DNA of 64,000 nucleotides from Sipunculus nudus (Eukaryota; Annelida; Sipuncula; Golfingiida; Sipunculidae), in NCBI GenBank assembly GCA_026874595.1, contig CM049313.1, forward strand, positions 74,576,659 through 74,640,658. Reading direction: 5' to 3'. Every line of letters begins with the position of its first letter. Position 1 is the first letter of the stretch. The notes below the pieces were generated by a model that had not been told where the DNA came from, ran no database searches, and worked only from the letters and a program-made list of their open reading frames with translations. The translations under genes were made by a program, and so were the position numbers. Below are positions 23,462 through 33,500 of the stretch, piece after piece.

Positions 23462-24921
23462 CTAGATGTGTCGGAACGACACGAATGCCCCCGCCTGGGG
23501 CAAATTAGAAACATTTGTAAAATTTTGAAAAATTTTTTAAGTTCAGGAGGTGTCGTATGGTCAAAAATAGGTCAACAAGAGCAAAATGCAAACTCAATCT
23601 GTAACGGGTCATTATCAAGCAACACACCAAAAATCATGCCAGTATATGCAGGCATTGTGAAAAAAAGTCCATACATGTGCATTTTCCATAAAAATTTCTG
23701 TTTTTCATGAAATTTTCTATGTTTAGGAGCCGTAAAACAATCAAAAGTAGGTCAACCAGGATGAAACGCGAACTTGATCTGTAACTGTCATTATCTGCCC
23801 ACACATAAAAAATCAGGGTGGTATCTGCAGGCATTGAGGAAAAAAAGTCAGTACATATGCATTTGTTATGGGAAAACAGTCTCGATCTGTAACTGGTCAT
23901 TATCTGCCTACACACCAAAAATCAGGCCCGTATCTGCAGGCACTGCGAAAAAAAGTCCATACATGTGCACTTTTTTTATGAAATTTTCTATGTTGGAGCA
24001 CTGTCAAACGGTCAAAAGTAGGTCAACTGGGACAAAATGTGAACTCGATCTGTAACGGGTCATTATCTGCCAACACACCAAAAATCAGGCCAATATCTGC
24101 AGGTATTGCGAAGAAAAGTCTGTACAAATGTATTTGTCATGAAAATTTATATTTTACATGAAATTTTCTAGGTTCAGGAGCCGTAAAACAGTCAAAAGTA
24201 TGTCAACTGGGACGAAACATGAACTCAACCTGTAACTGGTCAATATCTGCCCACACACCAAAAATCAGGCCAATATCTGCAGGCATTGCGAAAAAAATCC
24301 GTACATGTGTATCTGTCATGAAATTTCATATTTTTTATGAAATTTTCTATGTTCAGGAGCCGTAAAACGGTCAAAAGTAGGTCAACCGGGACGAAACGCG
24401 AACTTGATCTGTAACTGGTCTATATCTGCCCACACCCCAAAAATCAGGCCAATATCTGCAGGCATTGCGAAAAAAAAGTCCGTACATGTGTATCTGTCAT
24501 GAATATTTCTATTTTTCATGAAATTTTCTAAGTAAAGGAGGCGTAAAACGTTCAAAAGTAGGTCAACTGGGAAGAAACGCGAACTCGATCTGTAACTGGT
24601 CATTATCTGCCCACACATAAAAAATCAGGCCAATATCTGCAGGCATTGCGAAAAAAAGTCCGTACATGTGTATTTGTCATGAAATTTCTATTTTTCATGA
24701 AATTTTCAAAGTTTAGGAGCCGTAAAACGGTCAAAAGTAGGTCAACCGGGACGAAACGCGAACTCGATCTGTAACTGGTCTATTTCTGCCCACACACAAA
24801 AAATCAGGCCAATATCTGCAGGCATTGCGAAAAAAAGTCTGTACAACTGTTTGATTTCGGAAGGACGGAAGGACGGACATGGGTAAAACTATATGCCCCG
24901 GCCACTTTGTGGCGGGGGCAT
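23462..24921. mobile_element. Tandem-core element B: seven about 180-bp repeats between inverted boxes (HINE-like)
   Basis: The left end is CTAGATGTG followed by a perfect hairpin GTGTCGGAACGACAC (23468-23482) and the box TGCCCCCGCC (23486-23495). The core repeats a unit anchored on TCAAAAGTAGGTCAAC at 23561, 23741, 24012, 24192, 24371, 24552 and 24731. Spacings are 179-181 bp, except one 271-bp step that contains a shortened extra unit. The right end has a GGAAGGACGGAAGGACGGAC run and the inverted box GGCGGGGGCA (24911-24920), which also closes a hairpin (24894-24920). ORFs repeated on the minus strand follow the 180-bp period and are not genes. Confidence 0.8.
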
Positions 24922-25038
24922 AAAAATATTTGGCAAGAGATCTGACACCAGAGTGATGAAATGACGGACAGAAGGTCATCAGGTAGCCCGCAGTCTGACC
25001 TTTTATCTTGACACTCGAGGTGCAAGGACGCAGAAGAA

Positions 25039-25328
25039 GTGACGTAGCCTGGTGGTTAAGGCGTTGGACTTGGAGCTGAAGGTCCCTGGTTTGAACCCCT
25101 CCGGTGCCTCAATGGCATAACGGTAAAAACTGGTTATAGAACCTCAGAGATTCGCTCTAATGTCTTAACGACAGGTAATGACTTCTGGATTATTCTTAAC
25201 CCCGTGCATATAAATCCTGAAATCCAGAAGGCTTAATAATAATATATCATCCTTATCGTTTGGATACCTTCATCCTCAATCAACAGACAGTGCCACCAAT
25301 AGGCCATGGACCTAACCTTTAAAAAAAG
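25039..25328 (+). mobile_element. tRNA-derived SINE, family 2, full length
   Basis: A good tRNA-like head at about 25039-25110 has A box TAGCCTGGTGG and B box GGTTTGAACCC (25088-25098). The body carries TAGAACCTCAGAGATTCGCT and ATGTCTTAACGA blocks shared with 15887-16070. The 3' end has GTGCCACCAATAGGCCATGG and an A-rich tail. The same 3' motif appears in family 3, so the families share a tail domain. Confidence 0.8.
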
Positions 25329-25329
25329 G

Positions 25330-26222
25330 GACACAGATTAAGCAATGTAAACCTGCACATGCATTCATATATGACTAAATAAGAGACGTGGCTGGTGTAA
25401 TGTTAGAAAACAATCTGCGATTCATTTGTATCATTTTATGTAACTGAAAATAATCAGCTTAAGGCTGTTTTTAGGACAGCTAAAGGATTGTAGATAATTG
25501 ACATTGTATGAGTTACTGTTATTTGGATAAAACTTAAATCAATTAAGAATCCCTTCCACCACCCTCCTAAAAACTAGCAATAAAAAGAGGTCGTCAGTGT
25601 GTCAGCCAAACTCAGTAAACGATTATTGCTTTTTTCGTCATGATTAATTCAGTTGCTCAGGATTTATTGCAATTCGCAGCATTTCCCTATCCCTAGAATG
25701 ATGAATTTAGATGTTTGTCTGGACAAAAATTAAATCCACCCAGGCGTTATATATAAAAAATAATGTCAGTTTATGAAGGATCGATTATGTCCACATCAGA
25801 AGCTAAAGAAATGGCTCGCCAGATACTGTGGTTGGCATCATATTCGCGAGGCTGATATTTCTTGATTTTTTAAAATTTGAACGTTTCGCGATGGTTTCAT
25901 TAAAGGAATAGACCAGAACATGTAAAATCTAAGTAGAGCAGTATCTGTATTTATTATGAAATAAGAATAATTCCCACAATACCTCACTCATTTATTCTAT
26001 TACCTTCAATATACTATGAAATGTGTCACCGTTGATAATCCCCGGTGATTACCGCATGTTTTACAATAACTAATGCTTGCGGTTATGATACCATGCACAG
26101 ATTAGGTTATTGATTTATGAACCATGTTTCCAGGAACACCACCTGTCAGCCGAGGTGTGAAAACTAATGTTTGTGAAGATGTATCACCTCCTCTTTTTCA
26201 TCTTAGTTGATGGAGAATTATA
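25330..26222. other. Unassigned stretch, no gene seen
   Basis: No coding signal. A short TTCGCGAGGCTGATATTTCTTG segment at about 25845 resembles part of the 16933/18570 repeat (TTCGCGGGCTTGATATTTCTTG), perhaps a remnant. Confidence 0.5.
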
Positions 26223-26292
26223 TTTCCGAGGGTTTCATATATTTGCGATAATTTCCCCATCACGAATATCGCAAAATTAAAACCCTCGCGAA
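26223..26292. repeat. Inverted repeat (foldback), arms about 25 bp
   Basis: The left arm contains GAGGGTTTCATATATTTGCG and the right arm contains CGCAAAATTAAAACCCTC. They can pair with a few mismatches across a loop of about 16 bases. This looks like a small foldback or MITE remnant. Confidence 0.7.
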
Positions 26293-26390
26293 CAAGAAGG
26301 CAACCACACTGTGTGGCATATACAGGAACTTGTGGAATGTGAATGTACTACTCAAAAGTCATAACGGACCAATTTCTTACCATAGGAGAT

Positions 26391-26413
26391 GGGGGGGGGG
26401 GGGGGGGGGGGGG
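26391..26413. repeat. G23 homopolymer run
   Basis: Twenty-three consecutive G. It could form quadruplexes, and its exact length is prone to sequencing error. Confidence 0.9.
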
Positions 26414-29400
26414 AATGGCAAAATTTGTTTTGAAAGGTGAAATGATATTTTACTTTTATAAATGAATAAGTAATTCAGTCATCGCCTAATAAAAAATCAC
26501 ACATTTAATTTGTAATATAATAAGTAAATATAATAAGTTTTAATACCATAGTAAAGTAAGCATAATAATGAGTAAATAATCAGATATTACGAAATATCTA
26601 TGCCAAAGTCTATGTTTAATGTACGGAATATGCATTATAATGCACATTTGACCTGCTAATATTTCATGCACGTATGTATATAAATAAATTATATGTTAGT
26701 ATGTAGGTATGTACGTACGAAGTGTTAGCGAAGGATCTACCGCATACAAAGCCACTGTAAGGCTATCTAATTGGTAATCAGGTCCAACTGATGGTATTTG
26801 GCGAGTCCTATGGAGCCCGGCATGTAAACCAACTTGCAGCCTACTATTTTACTTCATGTCGACTGACGCGTTGTTTATATATACTGTGTTGCTTGGCTCG
26901 TCCCACCCAGACAACAAAGACTGGTGGCATCTGTTCGCGGCAGCCACCGAGCCTCCTCTAATTACAAGCTTCAGTAACATCCTACTGCTCTGTTTTACCT
27001 GCCTGTACCTGCCATGGTTTATCATGTAATATTTATCGTAATGGGTTTCCTGTGCAATATAATGCTCGGAAGCCCACGACTATGATCTGAAAATTAGCTT
27101 GTGACTTGCATCTGATGAATGGGGACAGAAATGTTCGGCTGAATAAAGTCATCTTTTATAATAAAGCACTGATGGACCCCGTTTCTTTTAACTTATAACA
27201 AGCAATGATTGAGGATCTGCCAGACAGGATTGTATGCGAAAGTTTATTTCGCATGAAATGTATAAAATCGTTTAAATTGGAAAAGTTCTTGATTGCACGA
27301 CTCTCGTCAAATGTTACTTTATATGATGGCTATAAACAACTTTTGAATGTAGTAACGTGTGGCTGTAGCTTATGAGCATGTATCATATTTAAGTCTTTTT
27401 GTCGCAAATTTACCTTCGCTCACTAAAGTAAAATACATTTTTGCGAAACATTGACTGCATAGAGCTTACCTAGTAGGTTTCAACGCATCCTGATGGTCAC
27501 ATATATATAATCGCCAAATTCAAGATATTTTAAAGTTCGTTCATGAATCATATTTCGTAAACTAATTTTTATTTTTACTTTTAAAATGAAGTCATTTTAT
27601 ACATTAAAATGTTAACATCCACCTAAGTGTCCCGGTAGATGCAGGCACTGGGCAAATGTGAAAAGCAATCAAACTGGAAAGGTTAAGATATGCTGGCCAC
27701 CACAGTAATCTTGTTGGTAAAAGCGCTTATGATTTGAACTATGGAAATGGAATTTCTGTTCAGGGTGTTGGAAGAATTACGTCATCGAAAAGTTTTTTTT
27801 TTTTAAATTAGGTCTTTCAGCTGGACCATATGGTTACAGCATATGGAACACCACACATGTGCAAGGAAAGTAACCGTTTCCTTGGTAACGGTCTGAATAA
27901 CACGTGTATTTTCATACACACAACACATATAACAACTAGAACAAACGATGTTTATTGTATAATAATATAAATATGTTTCTCAATGTACACATAAGTTTGT
28001 TCGATTTAATTAATTTATTATCGCTGCAACTTAGAACCGGAAAAAATACCGGTGAAATAATTTTATATATAATATGCATGGTCAGGAAAAGGCAACTGCA
28101 ACTTAGGTAAATGATACACGATGTTGTATTTCCGGGGCGCTTCATTTTTCTTTCGGTCTGAAAAGGTAACTAAAAAAGTAAAAGCATACCTGAATCAGAC
28201 ATTCTCCAGAATATATATTATGGTGTGTGTTTTTCAACATTTCAGTATCGCTGAAGCCATAAATAGGGGCTTATCTGCAGTATACATATAACTCATCGCC
28301 TGCACGAAGCATATTGCACATGATAAAGTATAAATATAATGCATGAATCATAATTATGTATATAACCCAAACATTACACTGCATATTCTTTCTATAGGAT
28401 TAATAAACCTAACCAAATACATATTCGGTCAGGCTTCATGGGAAAAATAAGCAATTTATACTGTATGTTTCTATGTTGAACGGAGAAAACTTACCAAAGA
28501 CATACTAAAATAGGTGTATACATAAAAATGTAGGTTCACTGCGTGCACTGCTATACCTAGGATAGAATTATTAGTTCAAAATCGAGCTCTCTTCTTGCAG
28601 CATTTTCTCAACGCATTCCACGAACCATTATTTGGTCAACATCTTGCATCTCATTCGTTTGACCTACACACGCACACACATCATTTAATAAACCACATAG
28701 CACTCACCGACTAATAAATAGGTTGTCAAACCTCTATCACAGTAAAATATCAACCTACTCTTCCTTATACACACTAACATGTTATTTAACGAAGACACAA
28801 ATAATTTAGTTCTTCTTTTATATATATATATATATAAAAAGTCCCTTGATCACATACATGAAGGCCTCTTCAACAGGCACATGTATTTTATCTATATAAG
28901 CCGGTAGTTCGATTGGGTTGTTATTTGAGGGTTTTACTCTATGTATGTATGTATGTATGAATGTATGAATGTATATTTGTCTTGTTTGGCAGATAAGCAA
29001 CAGTGGCAGCATTACCGAAACGAGATCGTATAGTTGGATTATACCAGCCAGGTAGAGACAGGATCGAGCATTAAAATGCTTATTAATATATTAGTAATAG
29101 TGTCTTGATAATATCTGACACCATTAATCCAATAAAAACGCAGCACATTTAAAAATAAACTGCAAAGAACATTACTAAGACTGTAACCTTATTGTCTACT
29201 CCTGAGACGTTGTTCGTCTTTGGTCGCCTTATCTTTTGACGCCTCATATATATTGCAATAAAGTAAAGCCCTATCTAGAGACCAACCCTATAACACGTCC
29301 ACCAAGCTATAAAATGACCATTTTAATAGTCACAGTCGGACATTCAACGGATTCACGACCCTACAATTAAAATGAATGCTATGTTTATACTGAAGACGGC

Positions 29401-29586
29401 CGTATTAGCTGGGTTTAACTGTATGTTCATTTACTAGAGTTGTTCTTCGAGTTAAATCTTGATTGTCTTGCAGGAAATGCATATTTGAACACAACCGCTA
29501 ATGGGCCTACTCCGGTGTGTATAACGTACTGCTGACAATGTTTCCAACACGGGCCTATACATTGGAAACCTGAGTCGCCTCTGCAG
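26414..29586. other. Unassigned AT-rich stretch downstream of the receptor gene
   Basis: No ORF with known homology. It contains a (TA)n run near 28821-28837 and an ATGT/ATGA tetranucleotide run at about 28939-28975. The rest is ordinary AT-rich intergenic sequence. Confidence 0.5.
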
Positions 29587-29626
29587 TTTAATAACAAATA
29601 TGTCTGCCGACAGTATCGAATTTAAT
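29587..29626 (-). terminator. Candidate polyadenylation signals of the receptor gene
   Basis: On the minus strand ATTAAA occurs at 29626-29621 and 29592-29587, about 120 and 155 bp past the TGA stop at 29745. ATTAAA is the common variant of AATAAA. The first AATAAA on this strand lies more than 1.6 kb further on (near 28014). Placement is inferred. Confidence 0.35.
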
Positions 29627-29744
29627 GTCCGATTGTTTTACCTGCAGTGATTTTCTTCAGGGCCGCAGACAGTGCTTAAACACGAGGTGTCTGAAACAAC
29701 ACGACAGATTCTACGAAATAATCCATTATCTGAACGTGACTGCC

Positions 29745-30531
29745 TCATATTTGGGTTGTGAGCCCTCGAAAGTTGGGTGATTTCGTAGCCCCGCCCATAG
29801 ACCTAGTGGATTGTCTACTACCGATGCTATCCTGTCGTTTGAACCGCCTTGGTGGAAGAGGCGGTAGTCCTTTGGAAGGTTTAGAAGGAGAGGTTGAAGG
29901 CGTGCTGCAAATAGGATCTTGATATAGTTCATCAGATAATAAATCGGGGGCAGAGTTCGACAATGAATACTTCCCCGCGCTGCCCACACTCCAGCGTCTA
30001 TGAGAACTAGGGGAACTGTCTACAGCCCGTAGACCGCCTGGTCCAGACCGGCTACCCCGCAGGCTGAGTGACCTAGGCTCAAGTTTATACGGTTCATCAA
30101 TATCATCATCTAATACACGCCCTTGGCTATTTCTCCAGTTATCGTTGTCTTTTCTGGTTTTGCTTTTATTCTTACGATTCGGGGACGCTTTGGCATAATT
30201 ATATTCAGGCTGATGATGCCTTGGTTGGGACATCTCTGTTCGAGTCCTGTTGTCATGGACACGCTTTAGAGGAATCTCTGCGGCTGTATCCATGTATGGT
30301 CTGATATCAATGCTCTCAAAGTCGCCCATCAACTTCTTAGAAGCTTCCCCTTCCATGTCTTTGTTTTTTCTCTTTTCATGACGTTTCATCTTGCCCTCGG
30401 GTTCTATTTCCGGGCACGCGATGTAAAGTTGAGGCCTCATCTCGATGGCAACCGGGTTGTATTCTTCTGGGTCGTCTGCTAAGTTGTTTTGCACCATGCT
30501 GGTCCGACCAGGTGATCTAAGATTTCTTTGC
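29745..30531 (-). CDS. Exon 7: cytoplasmic tail and stop codon
   Basis: The acceptor TTCTTATAG ends at 30532, the frame enters in phase 2 (Lys354 is split) and runs to TGA at 29745-29747. The 261 residues are basic and Ser-rich, with no folded domain visible. Seen motifs are polybasic clusters (KMKRHEKRKNK near 401-411 and RKNKSKTRKDN near 473-483), HRRWS (531-535, the RRxS pattern of PKA sites), PPLPPRR (577-583, a PxxPxR class II SH3 ligand), tyrosines in YNPV (378-381) and YNYA (464-467), and C-terminal TTQI (612-615), the S/T-x-hydrophobic pattern of class I PDZ ligands. Together these suggest a scaffold-linked signalling tail; binding partners are inferred from motifs only. Confidence 0.9.
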
Positions 30532-33500
30532 CTATAAGAATATGACAAAATTATTGAAAGGAAGGGCTTACATCTATGCAAACAAACAAAAGCAAGCAAA
30601 CAAACCAACCAAAGGTTACTTAAATTGTTGATGTTGTGAAAATATAAAACATATTTAAACAATTTTGTATGATTCTTTATATTACTGAGTTACTAACATT
30701 TGAATAAAAACGTCAACATAAAAGCTTTAGATAAACTGAAACTTTTGACTTTAAGATTGCATAAACATGTACTAATAATGCTTCTGAAAATGTGTGAAAC
30801 ACTAAGAAAGATAAGCATATACATATAGATTGTCTGTATAAAGACATGCCTATCAAAGTTTTTGATACCAAGCAGGAGTTTCCTTTTGTCATTTAATTTC
30901 CAGATGTAGGGGATACTGATACTGATTCTTTGCTCAGAGAGTGACTACGGAATGTTTACTTACTTTCGGTAACAGTAAAAGAGCACCGACAGCAGGATAG
31001 CAATCAACATTAGAGCCGCCATGAGACCAAGGACCAACCCTGAAAGCACAATCACTCACATAACACAAAATGAATTATCTACTGAGCGAAATAGTGCCGT
31101 TTAAAACAACATGTTAAGGAATGGACGATTAAGGACTTAAAAGCCAAGGATCAGGCAGGACAAATATAGGTAAATGTCATTCTTTTACACCCATGCTCTG
31201 TACCTAATTAGTAAACAATGATTAAAACATATACATTTATGTATATTCCCTATGATGCATCGAGACATTTAAAGTTACTCATAGAATTTAAGGAATTGTT
31301 TACCAATATATGAATTTTTAAGTTTTGATCCTATTTGAAAACAAAATTATGACAGCGGGTTTGAATTTCCCATAACCCAATTTCCTGGTGTTATTATTCA
31401 AAGGTGTATAAAGAACCAAAGAAAATGAATGAAATTCGACACAATAAAAAAAGTAAAAGCGGCTGTGAAACCGGTCACCGATAATATTTTCCCCATCCAT
31501 AACCTGATGTATAATGACACCAGCTGACACAAATAATAAGAAAGTAATATAAGTGCTGCACAAAAGAAAATGATAACGTGCTGGAGCAGGAGCCAGGAAA
31601 GGGGTATAATAAGGAAATCACGACATAAATGTAACAAAAATAACAAATAAAGTAATACTAATCCTATTCAACATAAACTGGTTGTAAATAAAGTTAAATT
31701 AATTATCATGGTTGCAGTCAAACAATATTACTCTCTTATTTACGCTATTTCAAAATGCTCACTTGAACCTTTAGTATCCATTTGAAAAGTAACAGCCATT
31801 CTTCATCTATATAATTACGATTTACATCAAACCATCTCAAACATGCGCAGTCTAATTACGTCCATCGTGTATGTGAACATATATACAATTCAGTCACATA
31901 ACTTCACTTTAAACAAGAAAGTCTTACAGCTAACATGGAGAACTATTGACACGTCCAACAATGCATACAAACAAGTTATACAGGAACGAGCAAAGCGTTA
32001 CGAGGTATCAGCCTTCCCTTTTTTGTATCAGTACATGCAAAAGCGAGCTATCCACCTCAGAACCCTGAGGATGGCTGTCCAATGTTTTGAATATAGCACT
32101 TAAAGCCTTTATCTGTAACAAGTTCTCTATATATGTTTCCTATTTTACTGTTTTAAATAACAGCAGTATTCCAAAGACATTTCTGAAGCCTTGCTATAGA
32201 AGAATTGAGCTAGGCCGAGTCATGACTATGCTATTAATGCGAAAAAAATTGAGCCTGATGCTGCAGAGCGAGTGTTTAGGACATGTACAACATTCGCTAA
32301 AATGTATACTCTCTCTCATCTCATTGACAAATTAAAACGTGCGCTGCATTTAGTTGAAAGAAATCCGCTATACTTAACCTAAACGGAACAGAAGACCAAG
32401 AGTTTTTTATTACATCATTTTTATTCAGATTAATTTCATTTATATTTTTCAGGTTATAAATGAATGTCAGGGGAATATGATAAATCATCCTTCGGTCCTG
32501 CAGTGAATAGCTCTCTTTTCCGTTACCATGGTTACCAATAACTGGTTACCTGCCAGTTTCCAAAGTGTGGCCCCGTCTGGTAGTGCAAGAACAAACACAA
32601 GGTGTACAATGGGGTTAGTAACCAAAACAACAGGTGCGCTTCATTATGTGCCTTACAGTTATTGCCTTTTTAATCCCTTCATGTTAATGCCTGATAATTT
32701 GCCTTCTGTTAATGACCCTTCACGTTACATGGATGATAAAAATGCCCCATCATGTTAGTGCCTGAAATGTGCCTATATGGTTACGTTTGGTTAAACTAGA
32801 CGTCAACACAGGAAAAGTTCTTCCTTACAATTGTCCGAAAAATATGTGTTCGGCCTTAATATGTGCCCGTCGAATCTTTCAACAACAAAAATCTATAAAA
32901 TAGTCGGTCTCCCTTCATCTTGTTCTTCTTCTGTAAGTGTAAAATCCCTTCTTTTACTTTATATACAAAAAGCGCTAAATGTTAGTACCTTATTTATGCT
33001 AAGTTTTATTTCAGACATTTCCATTTGCAGTATTTTGCAACAAAAGGTCGATTCAACAATCTGTGCGAAGCACACTGTAACATGCAAATCGTCGGTCCAA
33101 GTTACAGCACACAAGACTTTAGAAAACTATTGCTGTATCAAATTCTCGTTCAAATGTGCTCAACCTTATACTACATGTGGTTCACATCCACACTTGAAAT
33201 ACAGGAGTATACCTGTCGCCAGTGTGATTCTACCTATATTGGTGAAATTTAAAGATATGTTAACATTAGATTTGTAGGATGCAATGGCTGCAGCAGTAAA
33301 TATGTTAATACATACCGACCCCGATGATTGGTTAGATAACTGACATTGTTTCTAAGATACTGCTTTCTACCGTGCGAGGGGTTTTCAACTGGATCATTAG
33401 AATGTATACTTCAAATTTAAGTTTTCCACGGGGGTTTCTATGCAAAAGTATTCTTAACTTTGTAAATAAATAATCCACCTTCATTATTCACAACAAAGGT

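Noticed and set aside
23462-24921. CRISPR-like regular array
   Set aside because: Units are 180-bp direct repeats without short repeat/unique spacer alternation, in a eukaryotic context.
32831-33277. 148-codon plus-strand ORF inside intron 5
   Set aside because: Overlaps another open frame that holds the GIY-YIG-like motif; no own homology.
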